A stretch of DNA of 64,000 bases from Streptomyces sp. RKND-216 (lineage in GTDB: Bacteria > Actinomycetota > Actinomycetes > Streptomycetales > Streptomycetaceae): contig NZ_SSBQ01000002.1 in NCBI RefSeq assembly GCF_004795255.1, positions 4,432,001-4,496,000 on the forward strand. The letters run 5' to 3'. Below, in pieces: positions 18,417 through 26,313 of this stretch (position 1 is the first letter of the stretch; each line of letters begins with the position of its first letter). Below the pieces are notes generated by a model. The model saw only the letters and a list, made by a program, of their open reading frames with translations. It did not search any database and was not told the origin of the DNA. The translations under genes were made by a program, and so were the position numbers.

Positions 18417-18697
18417 CGACGACGTCCCGGCGGGCCTCGTTCCGGGCCCGCTGGTCCGCGTTCCGGGCCGGGCTGGAGGAGTTCTACGCCGGTCCCTACC
18501 GGCGTACCTTCGCCCGCGCCCGGCGCGAGGAGGACGACCTCTTCCGGATGGTCGTCCTCGCGGAGGCCCTGGGCGTGCCCGACCCGGCGGCGTACTACAC
18601 CGCCGAGCTGATGCCCGCCCTCTACGAGGACTTCCACGCCTGGCACCGCCGCATGGGCATGGACCGCTCACCCCTGGAGCACGTCGGATGCTGCTAG
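18413..18697 (+). CDS. Small protein with C-terminal Cys-Cys (cory-CC-star-like)
   Basis: 94 residues from GTG 18413 (GTGA overlap with the transporter gene). It is rich in aromatic and charged residues (EEFYAGPYRRTFARARREE, YYTAELMPALYEDFHAWH) and ends HVGCC. The terminal Cys pair and context match the small family called cory-CC-star, found beside ArsA-type ATPases. They also recall YbdD/YjiX, CstA partners that end in CC. The cysteines could bind a metal or be the handle recognised by the ATPase. It overlaps the ATPase gene by 10 bases. Function is unproven. Confidence 0.75.
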   Translation: MTTTSRRASFRARWSAFRAGLEEFYAGPYRRTFARARREEDDLFRMVVLAEALGVPDPAAYYTAELMPALYEDFHAWHRRMGMDRSPLEHVGCC

Positions 18698-19683
18698 GCC
18701 CTGCCCCGGAACTCCTCGCCGCGCGCCGGGTCGTCTTCGTCGGCGGCAAGGGGGGCGTCGGCAAGACGTCCGTCGCCGCGGCGCTCGCCCTGGGCCGTGC
18801 CCGGGCGGGCGCCCGCGTGCTGCTGGTCTCCACCGACCCCGCACACAACCTCGGCTACCTCTGGGACCGCCCGGTGGGCGACGAGCCCGTACGCCTCGCC
18901 GAACCCTCCGGTGCAGGGGAGACCGGGGGCCACGTGGACGGGCTGGAGATCGACCCGGACCGCACGGTCGAACAGCACCTGTCCGCCGTCTCCGCCACGA
19001 TGCGGCGGCTGCTCCCCGAACGGATGCACGCACCCGCCGCCCGCCACCTGGAGCTGGCCCGGCAGGCCCCCGGCACCCACGAGTCGGCCGCCCTGGAACG
19101 GATCGCCGAGGCGGTGCAACTCGGGGACGCCTCCTACGACCTGGTCGTCTTCGACACCGCCCCCTCCGGCCACACGTTGCGGCTGCTCGCCCTACCCGAA
19201 CAGCTCACGGCCTGGACCGAGACCCTGCTCGCCAACCGCGACCGCTCCGAACGGTTCGGCGCCGCGCTGCGCGGACTCGGCGGCGACGAGGAGAGCGACC
19301 GCGACGCCGAGCTGCGCCGCATCCTGCTGCGCCGCCGCGACCGCTTCGCCCGGCTGCGCGAGGTGGTGACGGACCCGGCGCAGTCGGCCTTCGTGCTCGT
19401 ACTGACCGCCGAACCCCTCCCGATCGCCGAGACGCTGGAGGTGCAGGAGAAGCTCACCGGCCTCGGCGTCGAGGTGACCGCACTCGCCGCCAACCGCCGC
19501 TCCCCGGCGGACGCCGGTGAACTCCTCGCCCAGCGGCGGAAACAGGAGGACGCCCATCTCGCCCGCCTCCGGGACCGGCTCCCGGGCGTCCCCCTCCTCG
19601 ACATCCCGCTCCTCCCGGGCGACCTCGTCGGCCCCGAAGCCCTCGCCACCCTGGCAGACCACCTCGGGAACGCCTCTGCGTGA
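18688..19683 (+). CDS. ArsA/GET3-family ATPase
   Basis: 331 residues, a single ArsA-type P-loop ATPase unit. It has the deviant Walker A GGKGGVGKTS (19-28), a switch I STDPAHNLG segment and DTAPSGHTLRLL (switch II). It lacks the duplicated halves of plasmid ArsA and the Cys residues needed for arsenite binding, and no other ars gene is nearby. Single-domain members such as GET3 deliver tail-anchored membrane proteins. The overlap with the Cys-Cys protein and CstA genes suggests it targets, assembles or regulates that transporter. Confidence 0.85.
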   Translation: MLLGPAPELLAARRVVFVGGKGGVGKTSVAAALALGRARAGARVLLVSTDPAHNLGYLWDRPVGDEPVRLAEPSGAGETGGHVDGLEIDPDRTVEQHLSAVSATMRRLLPERMHAPAARHLELARQAPGTHESAALERIAEAVQLGDASYDLVVFDTAPSGHTLRLLALPEQLTAWTETLLANRDRSERFGAALRGLGGDEESDRDAELRRILLRRRDRFARLREVVTDPAQSAFVLVLTAEPLPIAETLEVQEKLTGLGVEVTALAANRRSPADAGELLAQRRKQEDAHLARLRDRLPGVPLLDIPLLPGDLVGPEALATLADHLGNASA

Positions 19684-19699
19684 GGCCGCAGTTGTCCTA

Positions 19700-19955
19700 C
19701 GGCCGCGCGTCCCGAGGGCCAGCCGGTCGATCTCGGCGAGCACGCAGGCCACATGCGGACGCACCCGCGCGCGCAGCGCCCCGCTCCAGCGCTCCTCGGA
19801 GTAGCGGCAGTGGAGGTAGAGCCGCCTGGCGTGCTCGACGGTGCTCGCGCGGAGCCGACGCGGGAGCTGTAGCGTCCGGTAGCGCGCCGGGCCGCGCCGG
19901 CAGACAGCCGGGGCAGGCGATGAGGGCTGCGTCGGTGTGGAGGCGCTGCACCGCA
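19700..19955 (-). pseudogene. Remnant of an unidentified gene
   Basis: On the minus strand, codon bias is clearly coding from about 19920 to 19700. The frame reads STVEHARRLYLHCRYSEERW and then RPHVACVLAEIDRLALGTRG. The part before it is better coding in another frame (from 19951: TDAALIACPGCLPARPGALP). The switch of frame, the lack of a complete start and stop, and the run into the antisense of the ATPase gene indicate a frameshifted fragment. I do not recognise the family. Confidence 0.35.
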
Positions 19956-20209
19956 CGTGCGCCGTTCCCTCACACCTGGGGGACCCTTTCGGCCAACTGT
20001 CCGGTCTGCAGCGCTCGCTATGACGCCGAGCAATCATTGCCTCCCGGCAATCAGTGCAGGTTGGAGGACATCCGCCGGCGGGGCTTGTTCTCGCACGTTT
20101 GAGCCTGGAGCACCGCATATTCAGCGCTCAGTGTGCAGAGATGTGGAATGTTGTGCGAGTCAGGCGGTCAGGGGAGGCCGTCGACTGACACTTCCTTGGG
20201 GGGAAGCGC

Positions 20210-20830
20210 ATGCGTACACGTGCTGAAAGCACGTCTGTTCGGCATGCCCGCGTCGCGAGCGTGCGGGGGTTCGCCGATGGTGTTCCCGCGGTCCGGCGTC
20301 GGCGAAGGCTGCTGCCGTGGGGCAGGGCGGTGTCCGCGGTCGCCGCGGGCGCGGTGCTGTCCCTGATGGGCAGCGGCGTCGCGGTGGCGGGATCGGGCCC
20401 GGAGCCCGAGCGGGATCCGGCGTCGGGGTCGGCAGCGACCGAGGCGGGAAACCCGGCGAGTGTCCGGGCGCAGGCGGCGGGGGTGTGTGCGGACGCCTAC
20501 CAGATCGGCACGACGTCCTATGCCTACCGCCAGGGCGAGGAGATCGCTTCGGTGAAGCAGTTCTACTCGCCGGAGTGCAACGAGAACTACGGCTATGTGT
20601 GGGTGTGGAAGTCCTTCCTCGACAAGGACATCACCTTCGACCTGACGGTGGGCGTGTGGTCCTACGAACGGGAGTACGTGGTCGGGGCACAGACCACGTT
20701 CGACACGCACGAGCAGGAGTTCTGGAGCGGTGGCGCCGACACGGTCGAGGAGTGCACCTCAGGCGACGGCGTGTTGACCGTGCCCGGTGAGCAGGGTGGT
20801 TACCCGGCGCGCACCTCGAAGCGCTGCTGA
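20210..20830 (+). CDS. Secreted protein of unknown function upstream of the RHS gene
   Basis: 206 residues. An Arg-rich N-terminus precedes a hydrophobic signal (about 38-60) with a likely cleavage after VAVA60. The exported part has four Cys and the segment SVKQFYSPECNENYGYVWVW. This recalls the Cys-containing small secreted proteins of the DUF2690 type, which have a YSP-x-C core, though the match is loose. GGGGGGAAG precedes the ATG. It is 187 bases from the RHS gene in the same direction with a hairpin between, so it is a neighbour but probably a separate transcript. Confidence 0.65.
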   Translation: MRTRAESTSVRHARVASVRGFADGVPAVRRRRRLLPWGRAVSAVAAGAVLSLMGSGVAVAGSGPEPERDPASGSAATEAGNPASVRAQAAGVCADAYQIGTTSYAYRQGEEIASVKQFYSPECNENYGYVWVWKSFLDKDITFDLTVGVWSYEREYVVGAQTTFDTHEQEFWSGGADTVEECTSGDGVLTVPGEQGGYPARTSKRC

Positions 20831-20847
20831 GAGCCGCTTCCGGTCAG

Positions 20848-20881
20848 GAACACGCCGGCTCCCCGACGGAGCGGTGTGTTC
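20848..20881 (+). terminator. Hairpin after the secreted-protein gene
   Basis: GAACAC (20848-20853) pairs with GTGTTC (20876-20881), and an inner GCTCC pairs with GGAGC around a short loop, 18 bases after the stop. Probably a terminator. Confidence 0.5.
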
Positions 20882-21017
20882 TGTTCCGGTCTCCCTTGCG
20901 CCGGGCCCTCAGGTCTCTGAGCGAGAAGGCAAGGGGCGCGGGTGGTGCCGCTGGCACGGCACCACCCGCCATGGAACGTCCCGGTCCATCCGATTGCGAC
21001 AGTTGGGGGAGTCCCAC

Positions 21018-24000
21018 ATGCATGTTGGCATGCCCGCTATACGGCGCCGTAGACGCCGGGTCCGCATGGCGGCGGTGTCCGTCGCCGCTGCGACGGCCAC
21101 GGTCGTCGCGCTGGTGCCCGCCACGGCGGCAGACCAGACCGCGTCACCGGCCAGGTCGGTGTTCACCGCCGACCCGCCGCCGGTGCCGCAAGGAGTGACC
21201 AAGGCGCCGGCCAGTACGCCGATAGGTGTGCCCGGCAGTAAGCGGCCGACGGTCACCGCAGGCATCCTGCAGTCCTCCTTCCAGGGCATCGGCACGGGGA
21301 AGGTGCCCTGGTCGGACTTCCATCAGGCGCAGTTGACCGACGCGGTCGCCGCGCAGGTGAACGTGGGCAACGGCAACCTGCTGCTCACGCTGACCGCTTT
21401 CGACGTCGCCGACCCCGGACCGGGTGGGGGGCTGAAGTTCGGGCACGCCTACAACGGCCTGAACACCTCCTGGAAGTCCTCCACGGGCGCGGACTATCTG
21501 GTGCGGGAGCCGAACTCCGGCGCCGTATACGTCCAGGGCCCCAGCGGCACGATCGCCGTCTTCGAGCGGGACGGCGACGACCTCACCCCGGCTCCGGGGT
21601 ACCGGCAGGACCTGGAGGAGTCCTCGGACGGCAAGACCTTCACCCTCACCGACCGCGGCAGCGGCCGCGAGACGACCTTCACCCGTCCGGACGACGACAT
21701 CAGCACCGCGGCGCGGGTCTCGAGGATCGAGGACAACAACGGCAACGCCACCACCTTCGCCTACGACGGTGACCTGACCCGCACCATGACCGGCGTCTCG
21801 GGGCGGAAGCTGACCTTCACCCATCAGGACGGACGCCTGGTGAAGGTGGCCGACCACACCGGACGGGAGGCCACCTACGACTGGGACGGGCCGGACCTGG
21901 CCTCGTTCACCGACACCGCCGGTGCCACCACCCGTTTCGACTACGACGCCTCCCACCGGCTCACGAAGGTGACCACTCCGGAGGGTCGGCAAACGACCTT
22001 CACCTGGGACACCAACCGTGTCGGCTCGATCACGCGCGTCACCGACGAAGCCGAAGGCACCGGTCCTACGACCGCCTTCCGCTGGGTCCTGCCGCAGCCC
22101 GGCTCGCCCGGCGAGGGCGTGGTACGCATCACCGACCCACGTGGTGAACACACCCTCAAGACGGTCGACTCCCGCTGGCGCACCCGCAAGACCGAAAACC
22201 CCCTCGGCCACGAACGCAGCGCCGAATGGAACGCCGACAACAGCGTGGTGACCGCCACCGACGCCATGGGAGTGGGCGGCGACCCCGGCAACGCCACCAC
22301 CTTCGGCTGGAACAACCGCGGCGCGATGACCTCCGCCGAACTGCCCACCGGCGCCACCACCTCACTCAGCGCCTACCAGACCATCTCGGGCGCCGACCTG
22401 CCGGGCACGATCACCACCCCGGACGGGGAAGAGACCGACTACGACTACGACACGAAGGGCAACACCCTCTCCGTCGCGGTCACCGGCGACGACGGCGGCA
22501 GCCGGGAGTTCACCTACCAGGACTCCGACACCGACTGCGGCGGTTTCGACGGTCAGCGTTGTACGGCAGAGCAGCCGCACAAGGACGGCGAGTCTGCTCC
22601 CACGACGCACTTCACCTACAACGGCGACGGTGACCTGACCACGGTCGATCCCCCGGAGCCGAAGGGCGACACGACCTACACCTACGACGCTCTGGGCCGG
22701 ACGAAGACCGTCACCGACGGCCGCGGGCAGACCCTCACCTACACCTACGACGACCGCGACCGCGTCACCCGCGTGGAGCCCGAGACCGGCGCCGCGATCG
22801 TCTACACCTGGGACGACGACGGGAATCGCACCTCCCGCACCGACACCACGGGCACCACCGGATACACCTACGACGACCTGAGCCGTGAGACGGTGCGCAC
22901 CCTCCAGGACGGCTCGCAGACCGTGCTGGCCTACACCCCGAACGGCAACCTCGACTACTACCGCGACGCCGGCGGCGAGACCGACTACACCTACGACGCC
23001 GCGAATCGTCTGACCGACCTGACCGCGCCGGACGGCAAGACCACCACCTTCGACCACAACAGCAACGGCGAGCGCACCAAGACCACCTATCCCGGTGGCA
23101 CCGTTCAGGAGATCGATCTGGACGATTCGGGACGTCCGCAGCGGATCACCGCCACCTCCGACGCCGGCACCCTGGTCGATCTGTCCTACGACTACTCCCG
23201 CACCGAGGGCGGTGAGACGGTCGACGGGACGAAGATCCGAGCGAAGACCGACCATGTCACGGGTCTGGACTACACCTACAGCTACAACTCGGCGGGCCGA
23301 TTGTCCTATGCGGAGGAGCAGGACGGTTCGGAGAAGGTGGCGGGCTGGCAGTACTGCTACGACCCGGCGGGGAACGTCACTTCCCAGGGCGTGACCGAGG
23401 GGTGTCCTCGCGGTACCGAGTACACCTACAACGACGCCTCCCAGCTCACCGCGAAGAACGGGGAGGGCTCGGGCTGGTCCTACGACGAGGCCGGCAACGA
23501 GACTGCCGGTGCGCCGACGACGGCCGACACCCGTACCGGTGAGAAGTACTCCGCCTACAACCAGCTCACCGAGATCACCCACGACGGCGCCACCTACACC
23601 GCGGAGTACGCGGGCACCAGCAACGCCGAACGTGTGCGTTTCGGTGACACGACGTTCCGCAACACGCCGCTGGGTCTGTCCGCTCAGACGACGAGTGGCG
23701 TCACCACCGGGTTCGTTCGCGAGCCGGCGGGCACACTCAACTCCATGACGCGGGGCGGGGAGAGCTACTACTACCTGACCGACGCTCTCGGTTCCGTCGT
23801 CGCTCTGACCGACGAGTCCGGTAACAAGGTCAACTCCTACGACTACAAGCCCCGCGGCTCCTTGCGCGCCGGCAGCAGCGAAGAGGTGCCGCAGCCTTAC
23901 CACTTCACCGGCACTTACCACGACCCCACTCACCTCTACAAGATGGGAGTCCGCTACTACGACAGCCGCACCGGCCGCTTCACCCAACCCGACCCCAGCG

Positions 24001-24326
24001 GCCAAGAGGTAAACCCCTACCTCTACGCCAACGGCGACCCTGTCAACAACATCGATCCCACGGGGAAACTCTTCGGTGCCGTCGCCCTCGGTATTACCGT
24101 CGCGACGATCGGGTACGCCTACTACACTAACGGCCAAAACGGGGCAGAGGCGGCAACCGCTGCCGCCATCGCGGACGCGGGAGTAGTCGCCCTTTGCGAG
24201 GTGGGAGCCGCAGCAACCACGGGACCAGGAGCGGTGGCTGCCCTGCCAGCATGCATGACTATCGGAGCTGCTGCAGGAATGGCGGTGAGCAACATGTACA
24301 AGCAGAAACAGAGCTACGGCTACTGA
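21018..24326 (+). CDS. Secreted RHS/YD-repeat protein
   Basis: 1102 residues from ATG 21018, preceded by GGGGGAG; an open frame further upstream lacks a ribosome-binding site. A signal peptide (residues 1 to about 38, Arg-rich then ATVVALVPATA) shows export. Residues about 330-1000 are tandem YD repeats (YTYD, FDYDA, YDWDG) that form the hollow RHS shell. The RHS-core end is YYLTDALGSVVALTD to RYYDSRTGRFTQPDP and DPTG at about 1013. The last 88 residues are a distinct hydrophobic, Ala/Gly-rich tail with two Cys. RHS tails usually carry a toxin, but none is recognisable here. The tail changes in the second partial copy downstream. Confidence 0.9.
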   Translation: MHVGMPAIRRRRRRVRMAAVSVAAATATVVALVPATAADQTASPARSVFTADPPPVPQGVTKAPASTPIGVPGSKRPTVTAGILQSSFQGIGTGKVPWSDFHQAQLTDAVAAQVNVGNGNLLLTLTAFDVADPGPGGGLKFGHAYNGLNTSWKSSTGADYLVREPNSGAVYVQGPSGTIAVFERDGDDLTPAPGYRQDLEESSDGKTFTLTDRGSGRETTFTRPDDDISTAARVSRIEDNNGNATTFAYDGDLTRTMTGVSGRKLTFTHQDGRLVKVADHTGREATYDWDGPDLASFTDTAGATTRFDYDASHRLTKVTTPEGRQTTFTWDTNRVGSITRVTDEAEGTGPTTAFRWVLPQPGSPGEGVVRITDPRGEHTLKTVDSRWRTRKTENPLGHERSAEWNADNSVVTATDAMGVGGDPGNATTFGWNNRGAMTSAELPTGATTSLSAYQTISGADLPGTITTPDGEETDYDYDTKGNTLSVAVTGDDGGSREFTYQDSDTDCGGFDGQRCTAEQPHKDGESAPTTHFTYNGDGDLTTVDPPEPKGDTTYTYDALGRTKTVTDGRGQTLTYTYDDRDRVTRVEPETGAAIVYTWDDDGNRTSRTDTTGTTGYTYDDLSRETVRTLQDGSQTVLAYTPNGNLDYYRDAGGETDYTYDAANRLTDLTAPDGKTTTFDHNSNGERTKTTYPGGTVQEIDLDDSGRPQRITATSDAGTLVDLSYDYSRTEGGETVDGTKIRAKTDHVTGLDYTYSYNSAGRLSYAEEQDGSEKVAGWQYCYDPAGNVTSQGVTEGCPRGTEYTYNDASQLTAKNGEGSGWSYDEAGNETAGAPTTADTRTGEKYSAYNQLTEITHDGATYTAEYAGTSNAERVRFGDTTFRNTPLGLSAQTTSGVTTGFVREPAGTLNSMTRGGESYYYLTDALGSVVALTDESGNKVNSYDYKPRGSLRAGSSEEVPQPYHFTGTYHDPTHLYKMGVRYYDSRTGRFTQPDPSGQEVNPYLYANGDPVNNIDPTGKLFGAVALGITVATIGYAYYTNGQNGAEAATAAAIADAGVVALCEVGAAATTGPGAVAALPACMTIGAAAGMAVSNMYKQKQSYGY
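23303..24004 (+). repeat. RHS-core duplication, copy 1 (inside the RHS gene)
   Basis: These 702 bases recur at 24812-25513, offset 1509 bases, with no gaps and 9 substitutions. The copy covers the end of the YD-repeat region and the RHS core up to the start of the variable tail. Confidence 0.95.
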
Positions 24327-24335
24327 TATCGAGAT

Positions 24336-24366
24336 GATGGGGGGCGAATTCAATTCGCCCCCCATC
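24336..24366 (+). terminator. Near-perfect palindrome just after the RHS stop
   Basis: 15-bp perfect arms (24336-24350 and 24352-24366) around one central base, 9 bases after the RHS stop. In RNA this folds to a G/C-rich stem topped by an AATT-rich end, suitable as a terminator or transcript stabiliser. Confidence 0.7.
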
Positions 24367-24406
24367 CGGCACCGTCCGCGCTGATTTTGAGATCAATAGG
24401 AGAATT

Positions 24407-24601
24407 ATGCCCACGCCTAGAAATCCAAGGCAGGTCGCCTACCTCGGAGCCATCACGGCAACGTGCGGAATCTTGTTGCTTTTGGTGCCCACTATGTTCG
24501 GACGACCGGGAATTGAATGGGTCCCCACGGGAGCGCTCGGATTTATCCTACTCATCGCGGGACTCGGCAGTATGGCGGTAGTGAAGCTCAAGCGACGATA
24601 A
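24407..24601 (+). CDS. Small membrane protein downstream of the RHS tail
   Basis: 64 residues with two hydrophobic segments (about 10-28 and 40-57) and a basic tail (KLKRR). TAGGAGA lies 4 bases before the ATG. Codon use includes TTG, TTT, CGA and GAA, more A+T-rich than the neighbours, which suggests transferred DNA. Its position directly after an RHS variable tail is where immunity genes are found, and a membrane location would suit protection from a hydrophobic, membrane-active tail. No homologue recognised. Confidence 0.6.
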   Translation: MPTPRNPRQVAYLGAITATCGILLLLVPTMFGRPGIEWVPTGALGFILLIAGLGSMAVVKLKRR

Positions 24602-24630
24602 CCTTGAGGAGAAAGGGTAGACTCAAGTAA

Positions 24631-24759
24631 ATGCATCTAACTGAGACGCTCAGCGGCAAGTACACGCCTATACCGGATGGACAGAGCGCGATACTCTTCA
24701 CGGTGGTATTCATCGTCTCTACTTGCGTAATTATCTACCTGTTCAACCGCAAAAAGTAG
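24631..24759 (+). CDS. Tiny single-pass membrane protein
   Basis: 42 codons after ATG 24631, with one hydrophobic segment (ILFTVVFIVSTCVIIYLF) followed by NRKK. Codon use is A+T-rich like the preceding small gene, from which it is separated by 29 bases. GAGGAGA lies rather far upstream (24606-24612), so translation may depend on coupling. It could be a second immunity protein, part of a membrane complex with the 64-residue protein, or chance; the charged ends and hydrophobic core argue against chance. Confidence 0.45.
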   Translation: MHLTETLSGKYTPIPDGQSAILFTVVFIVSTCVIIYLFNRKK

Positions 24760-24811
24760 ACATTTTTCTGTATCTTGCACATGGGCTATCCCGAACAAGA
24801 CGTACGCACCC

Positions 24812-25513
24812 GTCCTATGGGGAGGAGCGGGACGGTTCGGAGAAGGTGGCGGGCTGGCAGTACTGCTGCGACCCGGCGGGGAACGTCACTTCCCAGGGCG
24901 TGACCGAGGGGTGTCCTCGCGGTACCGAGTACACCTACAACGACGCCTCCCAGCTCACCGCGAAGAACGGGGAGGGCTCGGGCTGGTCCTGCGACGAGGC
25001 CGGCAACGAGACTGCCGGTGCGCCGACGACGGCTGACACCCGTACCGGTGAGAAGTACTCCGCCTACAACCAGCTCACCGAGATCACCCACGACGGCGCC
25101 ACCTACACCGCGGAGTACGCGGGCACCAGCAACGCCGAACGTGTGCGTTTCGGTGACACGACGTTCCGCAATACTCCGCTGGGTCTGTCCGCTCAGACGA
25201 CGGGTGGCGTCACCACCGGGTTCGTTCGCGAGCCGGCGGGCACACTCAACTCCATGACGCGGGGCGGGGAGAGCTACTACTACCTGACCGACGCTCTCGG
25301 TTCCGTCGTCGCTCTGACCGACGAGTCCGGTAACAAGGTCAACTCCTACGACTACAAGCCCCGCGGCTCCTTGCGCGCCGGCAGCAGCGAAGAGGTGCCG
25401 CAGCCTTACCACTTCACCGGCACTTACCACGACCCCACTCACCTCTACAAGATGGGAGCCCGCTACTACGACAGCCGCACCGGCCGCTTCACCCAACCCG
25501 ACCCCAGCGGCCA
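24812..25513 (+). repeat. RHS-core duplication, copy 2 (orphan)
   Basis: Second copy of the 702-base segment at 23303-24004, with 9 substitutions and no indels. The 1509-base offset is a multiple of three, so recombination between the copies would keep the reading frame and replace the first tail with the second. Confidence 0.95.
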
Positions 25514-25757
25514 GGAAACCAACCCCTACCTCTACGCCCAAGGCGACTTCATCAACCGGATCGATCCGAGCGGCCTGTTCAGCTTCGCCGATTCGGTGGG
25601 CATCGTGACGGGCACCTTGGCTGGAGCCGCTGGAATTGCCCTTGTGGCCAGTTCCTGCGCACTTACTGCGGGCATCACCTGCGTCGCGGGCGCGATGGTG
25701 ACCGGAGCGCTGTGGGGAGCCGGTGGCGGCGCGTTGGGCTCGACCCTCGCCCCGGGC
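24812..25757 (+). pseudogene. Orphan RHS core and alternative C-terminal tail without a start
   Basis: The frame enters at GEERDGSEKV, inside what would be the YD-repeat region, with no promoter, ribosome-binding site or sensible start. It then repeats the RHS core of the upstream gene almost exactly (two Tyr to Cys changes, one Val to Ala). After PDPSGQE it changes to a different tail: DPSGLFSFADSVGIVTGTLA, hydrophobic, Ala/Gly-rich and with two Cys. The tail breaks off near GSTLAPGG at a 45-bp palindrome, after which the frame is antisense to an antitoxin gene. It is best read as a silent tail cassette that could recombine into the full RHS gene, now truncated. Confidence 0.75.
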
Positions 25758-26070
25758 GGCGGCCCTGGGTCTGGTCCAGGCCCTGGACCAGACCCAGGGC
25801 CGCTTCGACCTCGCGGCGTTCCTGCTCGGTCAGTGCTGCGGTCGGCTTCGGAGCGGAGTCGGGGGATAGCCCGTCCGCTGCCCGCTCAGCCTGGGCGATG
25901 AGGGCGTCGACCTGAGCGAACTGTGCCTCTATGGCGTCGCTCTCCGCCATCTGGCGTGTTGCGGCATGCAGAACATAGGCCGAGACATCCATGCCAGCTC
26001 GTTCCGCGTGCTGCTTGATGCGTTCGGCCTGGTCGTTCTCCAGACTGATGGTGATGCGCGTCTTCGCCAT
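25675..26070 (-). CDS. Orphan ribbon-helix-helix/CopG-like antitoxin
   Basis: ATG 26070 begins MAKTRITISLENDQAERIK, an N-terminal beta strand and helix typical of ribbon-helix-helix antitoxins, followed by an acidic helical stretch (ATRQMAESDAIEAQFAQVD). An 18-bp palindrome lies 9-26 bases upstream, as expected for autoregulation. No toxin gene follows. After EAALGLVQGL the frame crosses the 45-bp palindrome and continues antisense to the orphan RHS tail. The last 30 or so residues (RRPGRGSSPTRR onward) are therefore probably a run-on created by a rearrangement that removed the toxin. Confidence 0.65.
   Translation of the reverse strand: MAKTRITISLENDQAERIKQHAERAGMDVSAYVLHAATRQMAESDAIEAQFAQVDALIAQAERAADGLSPDSAPKPTAALTEQERREVEAALGLVQGLDQTQGRRPGRGSSPTRRHRLPTALRSPSRPRRR
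25759..25803. repeat. 45-bp perfect palindrome at the orphan-tail/antitoxin junction
   Basis: 22-bp perfect arms (25759-25780 and 25782-25803) around a single central C. The right arm is antitoxin coding sequence on the minus strand and the left arm is its inverted copy. An exact inverted duplication with no spacer is unusual. It may be the scar of a fold-back repair event, or serve as a bidirectional terminator. Confidence 0.9.
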
Positions 26071-26078
26071 GAAAGAAT

Positions 26079-26096
26079 CGTCATACGCGTATGACG
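26079..26096. promoter_or_regulatory. Antitoxin operator (18-bp perfect palindrome)
   Basis: CGTCATACGCGTATGACG is perfectly self-complementary and lies 9-26 bases upstream of the antitoxin ATG, within the expected core promoter. Such sites are bound by ribbon-helix-helix antitoxin dimers. Confidence 0.65.
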
Positions 26097-26313
26097 GCAG
26101 TGCCAGTGTGAGCACGCGGAGGGCATGGGGCGCGCCCTGCCGTCGGCCCCCTCCGTTTCGCTTCCCCGGGTAGCCCGCCTCCACCGCAGGGCAGCCGCCC
26201 CGAGGCTGCGGGACCGCGGGCGACGCCGCCGGGCGAGTGTGCGATACGCGCGACGCGGGTCGCCCGCGCTCGCAATGCGTGACGGAAGCGCTCAGCGGCT
26301 TCGAGGAGACCGG

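Noticed and set aside
18688..19683. Arsenic-resistance operon
   Set aside because: The ATPase is ArsA-like but has no arsenite-binding cysteines, and no arsB, arsC or arsR gene is nearby.
23303..25513. Possible diversity-generating retroelement (A-to-G differences between the two RHS copies)
   Set aside because: Four of nine differences are A to G, but they are scattered, the rest are other types, and no reverse transcriptase or template repeat is in the window.
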